In this document: positions 9,454 to 17,334 of the stretch, one piece after another
How positions within the stretch are numbered: position 1 is the stretch's first letter
How the letters are laid out: each line of letters opens with the position of its first letter
Assembly: GCA_021372515.1 (NCBI GenBank)
Contig: JAJFUG010000073.1
Coordinates: forward strand, 25,908 to 89,907
Length of the DNA: 64,000 nucleotides
DNA from: a bacterium
Lineage (GTDB): Bacteria > Gemmatimonadota > Glassbacteria > GWA2-58-10
Direction of reading: 5' to 3'
Notes under the pieces: generated by a model
Seen by the model: only the letters and a program-made list of their open reading frames with translations
Databases searched by the model: none
Told to the model about the DNA's origin: nothing
Made by a program: the position numbers and the translations under genes

Positions 9454-9477
9454 GGCACGGCACTCCGTGCCCCTACA
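9454..9477 (-). repeat. REP-like palindrome with GTAG foot (read on minus strand)
   Basis: The stem GGGCACGG/CCGTGCCC has a 4-nt loop and is followed by CTAC, which is GTAG on the minus strand. It lies in the 209-bp gap between the AICAR transformylase and the next gene and belongs to the dispersed family described in the findings. Confidence 0.7.
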
Positions 9478-9583
9478 CGCAGGCTGGCAAAAAGACTCAC
9501 AACCTGGGATGAATATCCCTGAACGCAAGCCGACTAAGATGTCAATCTGAACAGGTGACGGCCAAATTGTAAAGGTCTAACGG

Positions 9584-10537
9584 ATGCAAATGCTCGCAGC
9601 CTTGCGGGACAACCTCGGACGGATCGGCTTTTTCCTGCTGCTGGCCCTGGCCGGCGCGGCGGCGGTGGTCCTGGAGTTCCGCTACAGCTATGTCGAGGTG
9701 GCCATCGGCCGCTACCTGACCTGGCACAACGCCGAACGGACCGAGTTCGGCCAGGTCTGGGAGAACGTGACCGCCAGCGAGGATGTCCAGCAGCGGCTGG
9801 ATGCCCTGGTGGTGAACCGACGCGAGCAGGAATCGCCCGACATCCGCGTGGATGACCTGGGCCAGTTGCTCGAGCTGGCCGCTGGGCGCGAGCGCCTGAT
9901 CCTCACCCGCGAGCGTTTCCTGGACATCTATTCCCGCCTTCCTTATTACCAGAGCTCCATGCTTATCGAGCCGCTGCACCTGCTGGACATCAGCTCGCGG
10001 CTGGCCCAGTGGCAGCGCACGATGCTGACCCTGGAGCAGGGCGAGCTGAACGTGTTCCTGCTGGACGGCCAGAACGCGGTGCTCGAAAAAATCCTCCTCG
10101 CCCGCGAATATGTCGACTTTTTCCTGGACGGCCGCCGCACCCGCGGCCAGCCGCTGGAGGCCATACCCTCGCTCAACCAGCCGTTCTACCCGGCGGATGT
10201 GTTTTTCGACTCCATGCTCTACCTGAGCGCGGATGAGCGCGAGGGGATCCCGGTTACGGCTGGCGAGCTGCTGCAATGGCGTTACCGCTTGCAGCGCGTG
10301 GCCGTGGCCCGCGACTCCCTGGTGGGGGACCGCATGGAGATGGCTTTCGAGCTGGGCGGGGTGGAGAACCAGACTACGGTGCGCGTGCTGGGGCGAAGCC
10401 TTTCGGTCCTGCAGTTGGCCCAGCGCATGGATGAGCTTCTTTACCAGCGTTACCCGGACCGCCGTCCCGGCGCCGACACCCTGAGCGCGCCGGCGGTGCC
10501 CCCCGCGTCCGGCGAAACCCCGGAGTCGAACCCGTGA
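9584..10537 (+). CDS. membrane-anchored protein of unknown function, coupled to PBP1A
   Basis: This 317-residue protein has one N-terminal transmembrane helix (residues about 13-31) and then a soluble, helix-rich, probably periplasmic domain with many charged residues and no family I recognise. A Pro-rich tail (APAVPPASGETP) ends it. Its stop codon overlaps the GTG start of the penicillin-binding protein (GTGA at 10534-10537), so the two are translationally coupled. That suggests an accessory or regulator of the transglycosylase/transpeptidase, which is inference from position only. An AAAGG ribosome site precedes the ATG. Confidence 0.75.
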   Translation: MQMLAALRDNLGRIGFFLLLALAGAAAVVLEFRYSYVEVAIGRYLTWHNAERTEFGQVWENVTASEDVQQRLDALVVNRREQESPDIRVDDLGQLLELAAGRERLILTRERFLDIYSRLPYYQSSMLIEPLHLLDISSRLAQWQRTMLTLEQGELNVFLLDGQNAVLEKILLAREYVDFFLDGRRTRGQPLEAIPSLNQPFYPADVFFDSMLYLSADEREGIPVTAGELLQWRYRLQRVAVARDSLVGDRMEMAFELGGVENQTTVRVLGRSLSVLQLAQRMDELLYQRYPDRRPGADTLSAPAVPPASGETPESNP

Positions 10538-12621
10538 GGATGCTGCTCAAACTGGTCAAGGCCGCGTTCTACCTCGCGCTGATCCTGGCGGTGGCCGCTT
10601 TCGTGGCCGGGGTGGTGGTGGTGGTGAGCATGCGGGATGAGATACCCCAGCTTCCCGACCGTCTGGAAAAGCTGGTCCTCAACACCCGCACCGAGTTCTA
10701 TTCCGGCTCGGGCAGCCTGATTTCCACGATCGGCGAGAAAAACCGCGTGCCCCTGGAGCGGATCAGCCCCAATTTCATCCAGGCCCTGCTGACCGCCGAG
10801 GATGACGAGTTCTACCTGCACCACGGCATCGACAAGAAAGGCATCCTGCGCGCCCTGCTGCAGAACCTGCGCGCCGGGCGGATCGAGGGGGGAGCCAGCA
10901 CCCTGACCCAGCAGCTGGCCCGCAATTTCTTCTTCAGCCTGGAGCAGACCCATATCCGCAAGCTGAAAGAGATCCTGTTAGCCTGCCAGCTCGAATACAT
11001 GTTCGACAAGAAAGAGATACTGGAGGCCTACTGCAATAACATGTATTTCGGCAGCGGAGCCTATGGCGTGGAGGCGGCCAGCCGGACCTATTTCGCCAGC
11101 CACGCCGACCAGCTCAGCCTGGGCCAGGCGAGCCTGCTGGTGGCGATCCTCAACGGCCCCAGCCTCTACAGCCCCTACCGTCACCCCGGGCGCGCCCGTA
11201 CGCGCCAGCTCTGGATCCTTCAGCGCATGGTCGAGCTGGGTCTGCTCACACCCGAGGCGCGCCTGGCGGCCGAGAAAGAGGAAATCACCCTGCGCCGCTA
11301 CACCGAGGGCGCCGAGCGCAGCAGCTATTTCCTGGACTACGTGCAGGACCGCATCCGCGAGCAGTTCGGCGAGGAGTTCCTGTACTACGGCGGGCTGAAA
11401 GTGTTCACCACCCTCGACCCGGCCCTGCAGTCGTCGGCGACCAGCGCGGTGCGCGGTGGCCTGCGCCGTCTGGACAGCATGCTCAGCCTTCCCGAATACG
11501 GGACGCGGGGCCAGTCCCCGGTTGATTACCCGCAGGGGGCGCTGGTGGCGGTGGAGACCGGCACCGGGGCGATCCTGGCTCTGGTGGGCGGGCGCGATTA
11601 CTATGACAGCCAGTTCAACCGCGCCCTGCACCAGAACCGTCTGCCGGGAAGCTCGTTCAAGCCCTTCGTCTACTACACCGCCATGCGCGATCTGGGCCTC
11701 AGTCCGGCCTCCACCCTGGTCGACAGCGCGGTCACTTTCGTCCTGCCCAGCGGACAGACCTGGAGCCCGGGGAATTTCGAGCAGAATTTCCTCGGCCGGA
11801 TGACCCTGAAAAAAGCGCTCACCCTGAGCCGTAACGTGATCTCGGCCGATCTGATCGAGATGGTGGGCCCCGACCGGGTGGTCGAGACCGCGCGCCAGTT
11901 CGGCATCCAGGCGCCGCTCACGCCCACGCCCGCGCTCAGCCTGGGCGCGAGCGGGGTGAGCCCGCTGGAGATGGCCGGGGCCTACGCCGTGCTGGCCAAT
12001 GGTGGCATTTACCACGAGCCTTACGCGATCCGCCGGATCGAGGACTACCGCGGCAACGTGATATACGACCCGGTGCCGCGCGGAAGGGATGTGGCCAACC
12101 CGCAGGTGGTCTATCAACTGGTGGACATGATGCAGTCGGTCGTGGACCACGGCACCGGTCAGGTGCTGCGCCGCCTGGGGTTCATGCTCCCGGCCGCCGG
12201 CAAGACCGGAACCACCAGCGACTACCGCGACTCCTGGTTCGTCGGGTTCACCCCGGGACTGTCCTGCGCCGCCTGGGTGGGCTACGATGACAACCGCGAG
12301 ATGCGTTTCACCCAGAACGGACGCCGCCTGGGCGTGACCGGCGCGCGCGGTGGAGCGCCGATCTGGGCGCTGTTCATGAACCAGGCCACCGCGGGCCGTC
12401 AGCGCCAGGAATTCCCGATCCCGCCGGGGATCGAGTTCCTGGAGGTCAACGCCTGGAGCGGCTTGCCAGCGGATGAGAGCACCGCGGCCGCGGACCGGAT
12501 CACGGTCCCGCTGCTGCCGGAGCAGATAGAGGCTGTGCGCGGCGCGGCGGCTGGGGCTGATTCGGTCGGCACGGCCGACCAGACCGCCCCGCCGGCGGCG
12601 CTGGACACTCTGGAATTCTGA
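10534..12621 (+). CDS. mrcA: penicillin-binding protein 1A, bifunctional transglycosylase/transpeptidase
   Basis: This class A PBP of 695 residues polymerises and cross-links peptidoglycan at the outer face of the inner membrane. A transmembrane anchor at about residues 9-30 is followed by the GT51 transglycosylase domain, with the catalytic glutamate E89 in EDDEFYLHHG, then GGASTLTQQLARN and KKEILEAYCNNMYFG. The transpeptidase domain has the SxxK nucleophile at S373 (SSFK), SRN in LSRNVISADL, and KTGT at K557. All active-site motifs are intact. The likely start is GTG at 10534, overlapping the previous stop. An ATG two codons later would change little. The domain order and length are those of PonA/MrcA. 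Confidence 0.93.
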   Translation: MRMLLKLVKAAFYLALILAVAAFVAGVVVVVSMRDEIPQLPDRLEKLVLNTRTEFYSGSGSLISTIGEKNRVPLERISPNFIQALLTAEDDEFYLHHGIDKKGILRALLQNLRAGRIEGGASTLTQQLARNFFFSLEQTHIRKLKEILLACQLEYMFDKKEILEAYCNNMYFGSGAYGVEAASRTYFASHADQLSLGQASLLVAILNGPSLYSPYRHPGRARTRQLWILQRMVELGLLTPEARLAAEKEEITLRRYTEGAERSSYFLDYVQDRIREQFGEEFLYYGGLKVFTTLDPALQSSATSAVRGGLRRLDSMLSLPEYGTRGQSPVDYPQGALVAVETGTGAILALVGGRDYYDSQFNRALHQNRLPGSSFKPFVYYTAMRDLGLSPASTLVDSAVTFVLPSGQTWSPGNFEQNFLGRMTLKKALTLSRNVISADLIEMVGPDRVVETARQFGIQAPLTPTPALSLGASGVSPLEMAGAYAVLANGGIYHEPYAIRRIEDYRGNVIYDPVPRGRDVANPQVVYQLVDMMQSVVDHGTGQVLRRLGFMLPAAGKTGTTSDYRDSWFVGFTPGLSCAAWVGYDDNREMRFTQNGRRLGVTGARGGAPIWALFMNQATAGRQRQEFPIPPGIEFLEVNAWSGLPADESTAAADRITVPLLPEQIEAVRGAAAGADSVGTADQTAPPAALDTLEF

Positions 12622-12627
12622 AACCGT

Positions 12628-12648
12628 CCGGGCGTGTTCCCGGGTTTT
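12628..12648 (+). terminator. short hairpin with T-run after PBP1A
   Basis: CCGGG at 12628-12632 pairs with CCCGG at 12639-12643, followed by TTTT at 12645-12648. The stem is short, so termination may be partial and the downstream cupin could still be co-transcribed. Confidence 0.35.
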
Positions 12649-12674
12649 CTAACGCTTGACCCTGGGGGTGCAAC

Positions 12675-13019
12675 ATGAAAAGCGTGGACTACAGGACAGT
12701 GGAACTGGAGAAGTTCACCGGGGATGACTCGAAGGGGGCGGGCATCCGCTGGCTCGTGGCTGAAAAGGACGGGGCGCAGAATTTCGCCATGCGCATGATC
12801 GAGCTGGAACCGGAGGGATACACCCCCTGCCACAGTCATCCCAACGAACACGAGATTTTTGTCTGGAAGGGCCAGGGCGTGCTCGACCTGGAGGGCCGTC
12901 AGCACAAGCTGGAACCGGGAGTGGTGGCTTTCGTGCCGGGTGGGGTCAAGCATCAGTTCCGGAACACCGCCCCGACCTCCAAGCTGGAATTCATCTGTGT
13001 GATTCCGATAAGGAAATAG
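12675..13019 (+). CDS. small cupin-domain protein
   Basis: This 114-residue single-domain cupin carries motif 1 as CHSHPNEHEIFVWKGQG (two His and a Glu as metal ligands) and motif 2 around PGGVKHQFRN with the third His. It probably binds Fe, Mn or Zn and could be an isomerase, dioxygenase or sensor. The substrate cannot be read from sequence. The stop TAG at 13017-13019 directly abuts the ATG of the next gene, so the two are almost certainly translated from one mRNA. Confidence 0.82.
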   Translation: MKSVDYRTVELEKFTGDDSKGAGIRWLVAEKDGAQNFAMRMIELEPEGYTPCHSHPNEHEIFVWKGQGVLDLEGRQHKLEPGVVAFVPGGVKHQFRNTAPTSKLEFICVIPIRK

Positions 13020-14471
13020 ATGGTTCAGTTTTTAAAATACGTCGCAGTGCGCCTGTTTCTCGGCACGTTCGTGGCCCTGTTCGCCGTGTACCGCCTTCTG
13101 TCCTGGGTCCACGAGTCGATGTACGCCGGGCAGACACTGGATGACAGCAGCTTGCTCATCTGGTCTTATCTCGTGTTGTTGCTGGCGGTCTCGCTGGGCA
13201 TGAGCCTGTGGGGACGGGTGCGTTTCCGCTGGCTGCTGGAGCGGGAGCTGGACCGCCTCAGCCGCCAGTACCACCCCAAGCTGCTGGAGCGGGCCTGGCG
13301 GCGGCTTAACTCGTTCCTGGCGAGCAGCTTTTTTTTCAACACCTCGCGCGAGCGGCTCACCCGCCTGGTCAACCGGCGGTTCGGCGATATCCTGCTCGGA
13401 ATGCGGGCCGAGGACGAGCGGGCCCTGTCCATTTACGAGCTGGTGCTGGCCGCGGATCCGGACAACGAGGCCTATTTCGCGTTCCTGGTGCGGGCCTGGA
13501 GCCGACGGCCGCGGCTTTCGGAGCCGAGCCTGGTGTTCGTGCGCCGACGCTACCACGAGCGCCCGGATGACCGTCTGGTGGGCATCCTCTCCCGCGAGTA
13601 CACCCTGCGCGGGGTGCTCAATTTCGAGAGCGAGCGGGTGCTGGAGCGCTGCCTGCAGGTCTACCCGGAGCACAGCCAGAAAGTGCTGGAGTTCGTGATC
13701 CCGCGCCTGGTCAGTTTCCAGCGCATGGATGACAACGCGGCCCGGTTCTACCTGGCCGCCCTGGGCCGGGGCTGGGGTGAGCGGGTGCGGCCGCTGCTCG
13801 AGACCCTGAACAGTCGCTATCGCGAGAAAAAGCGCGCGGACGGCCTGGCCCTGGATATCGGCCGGGCGCTCAAGGAGGGTGTCAGACCCGCCCCGGCGGA
13901 GACAGCCGGCGGGGCGGGATTCTTCGAGGCGCCGGTGCGGCCGGCCGCCGCGCGGGAGAGCGCCGAGTCGTTCGACCTGGTGTTCTCGCCCGGGGAATCG
14001 GCCGGGAAGGGCCCACGCCTTAAGCCCGGGAGCCTGGTCTACCAGCTGGCCCAGCGTCTGCTCGCGGGCGGGCGGGGCGCGGTGGGCGGCGGCCTGGGCC
14101 GTCGCCTGCGGCTGGTCCTGCTCCTGGCGCTGAGCCTTGTCCTGGTGTTCCTGCTCGTCTCCTCGGGTAAAAGGCTGATCGAGGCTTTCGGTCCGGCGAG
14201 TAAAACAGTGAAAGAAACACCGGCTGAAGGTGCTTTCAGCGTGCAGGCCGGGGCGTTCAAGGACAGCCTTTCGGCCGTGGCCCTGTGCGAGAAACTCAAA
14301 TCCGGCGGGGTCCAGGCGCGGGTAAGCCCGGTCCAGGTGGGTAAGAGCCGTCTGTTCAGCGTGCAGGTTGGCGCGTTCGCCTCGGACTCGGCCGCCACGG
14401 CCGAGGCGCAGCGCCTGGTCTCCGTGGGCCTGCTGAGTGACTGGAAAGTGGTGGGCGCGGCCGGGCAGTGA
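13020..14471 (+). CDS. membrane protein with C-terminal SPOR domain
   Basis: The 483-residue protein has two N-terminal transmembrane helices (about 8-28 and 45-62), a long helical TPR-like cytoplasmic middle, a third helix at about 362-382 and a C-terminal SPOR domain (about 405-480) recognisable by the paired FSVQAGAF and FSVQVGAF strands. SPOR domains bind denuded peptidoglycan at division septa, so a role in cell division or envelope maintenance fits with the PBP1A gene upstream. The topology puts the SPOR domain in the periplasm. The gene starts immediately after the cupin stop and ends at a strong terminator. Confidence 0.82.
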   Translation: MVQFLKYVAVRLFLGTFVALFAVYRLLSWVHESMYAGQTLDDSSLLIWSYLVLLLAVSLGMSLWGRVRFRWLLERELDRLSRQYHPKLLERAWRRLNSFLASSFFFNTSRERLTRLVNRRFGDILLGMRAEDERALSIYELVLAADPDNEAYFAFLVRAWSRRPRLSEPSLVFVRRRYHERPDDRLVGILSREYTLRGVLNFESERVLERCLQVYPEHSQKVLEFVIPRLVSFQRMDDNAARFYLAALGRGWGERVRPLLETLNSRYREKKRADGLALDIGRALKEGVRPAPAETAGGAGFFEAPVRPAAARESAESFDLVFSPGESAGKGPRLKPGSLVYQLAQRLLAGGRGAVGGGLGRRLRLVLLLALSLVLVFLLVSSGKRLIEAFGPASKTVKETPAEGAFSVQAGAFKDSLSAVALCEKLKSGGVQARVSPVQVGKSRLFSVQVGAFASDSAATAEAQRLVSVGLLSDWKVVGAAGQ

Positions 14472-14502
14472 GGCCGGCAGTAACTTAGACGTATAACAGA
14501 AG

Positions 14503-14539
14503 CGGGGACGTCGAGGTACGCAGGCGTCTCCGTTTTTTT
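14503..14539 (+). terminator. rho-independent terminator of the envelope operon
   Basis: A 10-bp stem (14503-14512 with 14523-14532, two G-U pairs) with a 10-nt loop is followed by seven T at 14533-14539, 32 bp after the SPOR-protein stop. Confidence 0.8.
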
Positions 14540-14560
14540 GTGGTAGGAAAGTGCGCTGGG

Positions 14561-14647
14561 GGGGCGGGCCGGCAGCCTTTTTGCGTGACCCGCGGCCCGG
14601 GGGCGGGAACGTGTCCGGCGCGGGCAAAAAGGATGCCGGCCCGCCCC
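14561..14647. repeat. large near-perfect inverted repeat between convergent operons
   Basis: Arms of 24 nt at 14561-14584 and 14624-14647 are complementary at 23 positions and enclose a 39-nt G+C-rich loop. Each arm combines a G+C block with a T or A run, so the transcript could fold into a very stable hairpin on either strand. It lies between the terminators of the two convergent operons. Confidence 0.7.
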
Positions 14648-14679
14648 GCACGCTGCTGAGACTTCTGCCAACCTCCCTG

Positions 14680-14722
14680 AAAAAAGGACACGCCCCGCGT
14701 ATCGAACGCAGGGCGTGTCCTT
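14680..14722 (-). terminator. rho-independent terminator of the galactokinase/symporter operon
   Basis: A perfect 12-bp stem (14684-14695 with 14711-14722) is followed on the minus strand by a run of six T (14680-14685). It lies 24 bp beyond the stop of the small membrane protein. Confidence 0.85.
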
Positions 14723-14745
14723 CAAGGCTTTAAATCAACTAAGGC

Positions 14746-14970
14746 TCAGTCCTCGTTTTTGACCGGGCGCCCCGGGCGCTGGGCGTACAGGAAAATCGCC
14801 CCGGTCACGATCAGCACAAGGCCCCAGTAGAAATCCAGGTGCAGCTCGGCGCAGGCCACCTGCGGCGGGTTGGAGAAATTGTAGATCCCCATGCCGGCTA
14901 CCGCCAGCCCGTAGACAAAGATTATCAGTCCGCTTAAAAACCAGATCGTAATACGGCTCTTGCCTGCCAT
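14746..14970 (-). CDS. 74-residue membrane microprotein, probable symporter partner
   Basis: This small protein has two predicted transmembrane helices (about residues 8-29 and 46-63) joined by a short loop with one Cys, and a charged tail. I do not recognise a family. It starts 19 bp after the end of the sodium/solute symporter with an AGGAGTG ribosome site, and ends just before a strong terminator. Small two-helix proteins accompany some SSS-type transporters, so it may assist folding or activity of the symporter. That role is inferred from position and topology. Confidence 0.7.
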   Translation of the reverse strand: MAGKSRITIWFLSGLIIFVYGLAVAGMGIYNFSNPPQVACAELHLDFYWGLVLIVTGAIFLYAQRPGRPVKNED

Positions 14971-14988
14971 AGCGTCACTCCTGTGGGT

Positions 14989-16677
14989 TTACCAGAAGAT
15001 GATGTTCAGAACGATAAAGATCGCGAAGCTGACCACGCCCCAGAACCGCGGCTGCTTGTAGAACGGGGCAGCTTTCTCTTTCGGTATGTCGGTCACGCCG
15101 TAGACCAGGTTCTTGAGCTGGGCGTCGGTCTTGGGCGTGGTGAACAGGCTGATTACAATCGTGGCGATAAAGTTAACCAGGAACGCCCAGACCGCCTGCC
15201 ACATGTTGAGCGCCATGGTGCTGGCGTGCTCACTCAGAGTGACCACGCTCGGGTCGAGCCAGTTGAATTTGATGCCCAGGAAAATGCCGATCGAAGTGAG
15301 CATGCCCAGGAGCAACCCCCAGAACCCGGCTTTCTCGGTCGTTCGTTTCCAGAACATCCCCAATAGCACCGTGGCGAACAGCGGGGCGATGAAGAAGCTG
15401 AATAGGGCCTGCATGTAGTCCATGATACTGGAGAAACGCTTGACTATGTAGGTGGTGGCTATCGAGATCACCACGCCGACGATTGTGGACCAGCGGCCCA
15501 GGACCAGGAGGTGCTTGTCGCTGGCGTCTTTCTTGATGTAGCTGCGGTAGACATCGTAAGTCCAGACCGTGGCGAACGCCGAGACGTTGCCGGCCATGCC
15601 GCTCATGAACCCGGCCAGCAGGGCGATCAGGCCCAGGCCGATCATCCCGGGGCCGAAATAGCGTTTCATCAGCAGGGGCAGCACGGCGTTGTAGGTGGTG
15701 GAGGGATTGACCCCCGCGCCCTCGGGCACCAGGCCCGGGATGAGGGCGAAACCGATCAGGCCGGGCAGGATCACGATCAGCGGGATCGCCATCTTGAAGA
15801 ACGAGCCGATGATCGTGGCGTTTTCGGCGCTGCGCAGGTTCTTGGTGGTCAGCACGCGCTGGACGACCAGGAAATCGGTGGTCCAGTAGCCCATGCTCAG
15901 TACGAAACACAGCCCGAACGCGATCCCCAGCCAGTGCATGCCCATCGGGTTGTCCAGCGGCGAGGCCATGGTGGACCAGATATGCAGACGGTCGAGCACC
16001 GGGGCGCCGGCCGGGGCCAGCTCGGCGGCGCGCTGGTTGACCATCGCCATCAGCTTGTCCCAGCCGCCCAGCTCGATCAGCCCGTAGATCGGGATCAGCA
16101 GCGCGCCGGCCCAGATCAGGAAGAACTGCACGATCTCGTTGAAAATGGCCGAGGTCAGCCCGGCCATGCCGCAGTAGAGGGCCACGGTGATCGCGGTGAC
16201 CCAGACCGAGGTGTCGAAATCCCAGCCGAAGAAGTTCTCCAGGATCAGGCCCATGGCGTACATGTTGATCCCGCTGGCCAGCACGGTCATGATGACGAAC
16301 GTGAAAGCGGACAGCCCGCGCGCTCCCTCACCGTAGCGCATCTGGAGGTAGCCCGGCACGGAGTGGGTCTTGCTGATATGGTAGAACGGCATCATGAACA
16401 GGCCGAGGAACAGGATGGCCGGGATGGCCCCGATCCAGTACCAGTGCACGGCCAGCATTCCGTACTGGTAGGTGGCGGCGCTCCAGCCCATCAGCTCCAG
16501 CGCACCCATGTTGGCCGCGATGAACGAGATGCCGGCGATCCAGGCGGTCTGGCTGCGGCCGGCCAGGAAGAAATCCTCGCCGGTCTTGGTGTAGCTTTTC
16601 AGGTAGTAGCCTACTCCTATTACGAAGAGGAAATAGAAAATGATGATGAAAAGATCAACTGCATGCAGTGTGAACAT
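14989..16677 (-). CDS. sodium:solute symporter (SSS family, sugar-type)
   Basis: This 562-residue inner-membrane transporter has about 13-14 hydrophobic helices and SSS-family features. The start includes GEDFFLAGRSQTAWIAGISF and an unwound first-helix region (IAANMGALELMGWS). It resembles SGLT-like sugar carriers more than PutP or pantothenate carriers. It lies downstream of a nitroreductase and a galactokinase-family kinase on the same strand, so it probably imports the sugar that the kinase phosphorylates, driven by the sodium gradient. Galactose or N-acetylgalactosamine is the likely substrate by context. The start ATG has a rather distant GAAAGG, so initiation may be weak or the start slightly different. 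Confidence 0.85.
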   Translation of the reverse strand: MFTLHAVDLFIIIFYFLFVIGVGYYLKSYTKTGEDFFLAGRSQTAWIAGISFIAANMGALELMGWSAATYQYGMLAVHWYWIGAIPAILFLGLFMMPFYHISKTHSVPGYLQMRYGEGARGLSAFTFVIMTVLASGINMYAMGLILENFFGWDFDTSVWVTAITVALYCGMAGLTSAIFNEIVQFFLIWAGALLIPIYGLIELGGWDKLMAMVNQRAAELAPAGAPVLDRLHIWSTMASPLDNPMGMHWLGIAFGLCFVLSMGYWTTDFLVVQRVLTTKNLRSAENATIIGSFFKMAIPLIVILPGLIGFALIPGLVPEGAGVNPSTTYNAVLPLLMKRYFGPGMIGLGLIALLAGFMSGMAGNVSAFATVWTYDVYRSYIKKDASDKHLLVLGRWSTIVGVVISIATTYIVKRFSSIMDYMQALFSFFIAPLFATVLLGMFWKRTTEKAGFWGLLLGMLTSIGIFLGIKFNWLDPSVVTLSEHASTMALNMWQAVWAFLVNFIATIVISLFTTPKTDAQLKNLVYGVTDIPKEKAAPFYKQPRFWGVVSFAIFIVLNIIFW

Positions 16678-16764
16678 TCTTGCCGGGCCTTTCTGCCTCT
16701 GAGGGTTAACGGCTTGACGGAATAATCCGGCGCTGACTGTCTATTTTCAGGTCTCTGTCTTGCC

Positions 16765-17262
16765 TCAGAATTTTTCCCAGTGCAGCATCTCGGCCAGGGC
16801 GCGTCTCTGCTTGCGCGGGGGAAGGTCATCCGCGGCGTGGCCCACGGCCACCAGACTGATCAGCTTGCAGTCCGCGGGAGCGCCCACCAGTTCCTCGACT
16901 TTCCCGGCGTAATGCTTCTTGTCTCCGGCCACCCAGCAGGATCCCAGGCCCAGGGCCGTGGCGGCCAGAAGCATGTTCTGCGTGGCAGCGGCCCCGTCCT
17001 CCAGGTAATATTTGGTGTCCTTGCACAGCACCACGATACAGAGCGGGGCCTGCTCGATGAACTTGCCTGCGTCGCAGATACCGGCCAGTTTCTTGCGCTT
17101 TACCGGGTCGGTGACCAGGACGAATTCCCAGGGATCGACCCCGCGGCCCGAGGCGGCCAGCCGCCCGGCATCCACTATCGCCTCGGCCTGGCTGCGCTCG
17201 ACCGGAGTGTCCTTGTAGCTTCTCACGCTTCTGCGTGTCTTCAACATTTCCATCGCGTCCAT
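16765..17262 (-). CDS. nitroreductase-family flavoprotein
   Basis: At 165 residues this is a short member of the FMN-dependent nitroreductase fold. The N-terminal KTRRSVRSY binds the FMN phosphate, DPWEFVLV is the second strand motif, and GLGSCWVAG is the C-terminal FMN-binding segment. Such enzymes reduce nitro compounds, quinones or other electrophiles with NAD(P)H, and the physiological substrate is unknown. The ATG at 17262 was chosen because GGAGGG lies 8 bases upstream. The frame extends to 17298 without a ribosome site. It sits between the kinase and the symporter on the same strand and is probably co-transcribed with them. Confidence 0.83.
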   Translation of the reverse strand: MDAMEMLKTRRSVRSYKDTPVERSQAEAIVDAGRLAASGRGVDPWEFVLVTDPVKRKKLAGICDAGKFIEQAPLCIVVLCKDTKYYLEDGAAATQNMLLAATALGLGSCWVAGDKKHYAGKVEELVGAPADCKLISLVAVGHAADDLPPRKQRRALAEMLHWEKF

Positions 17263-17334
17263 TCTGCCTGCCCTCCGGACATGAACAAACCACTCCACAA
17301 ATGCATACGGGATTTGGATCTCTCACCCGGTCTC

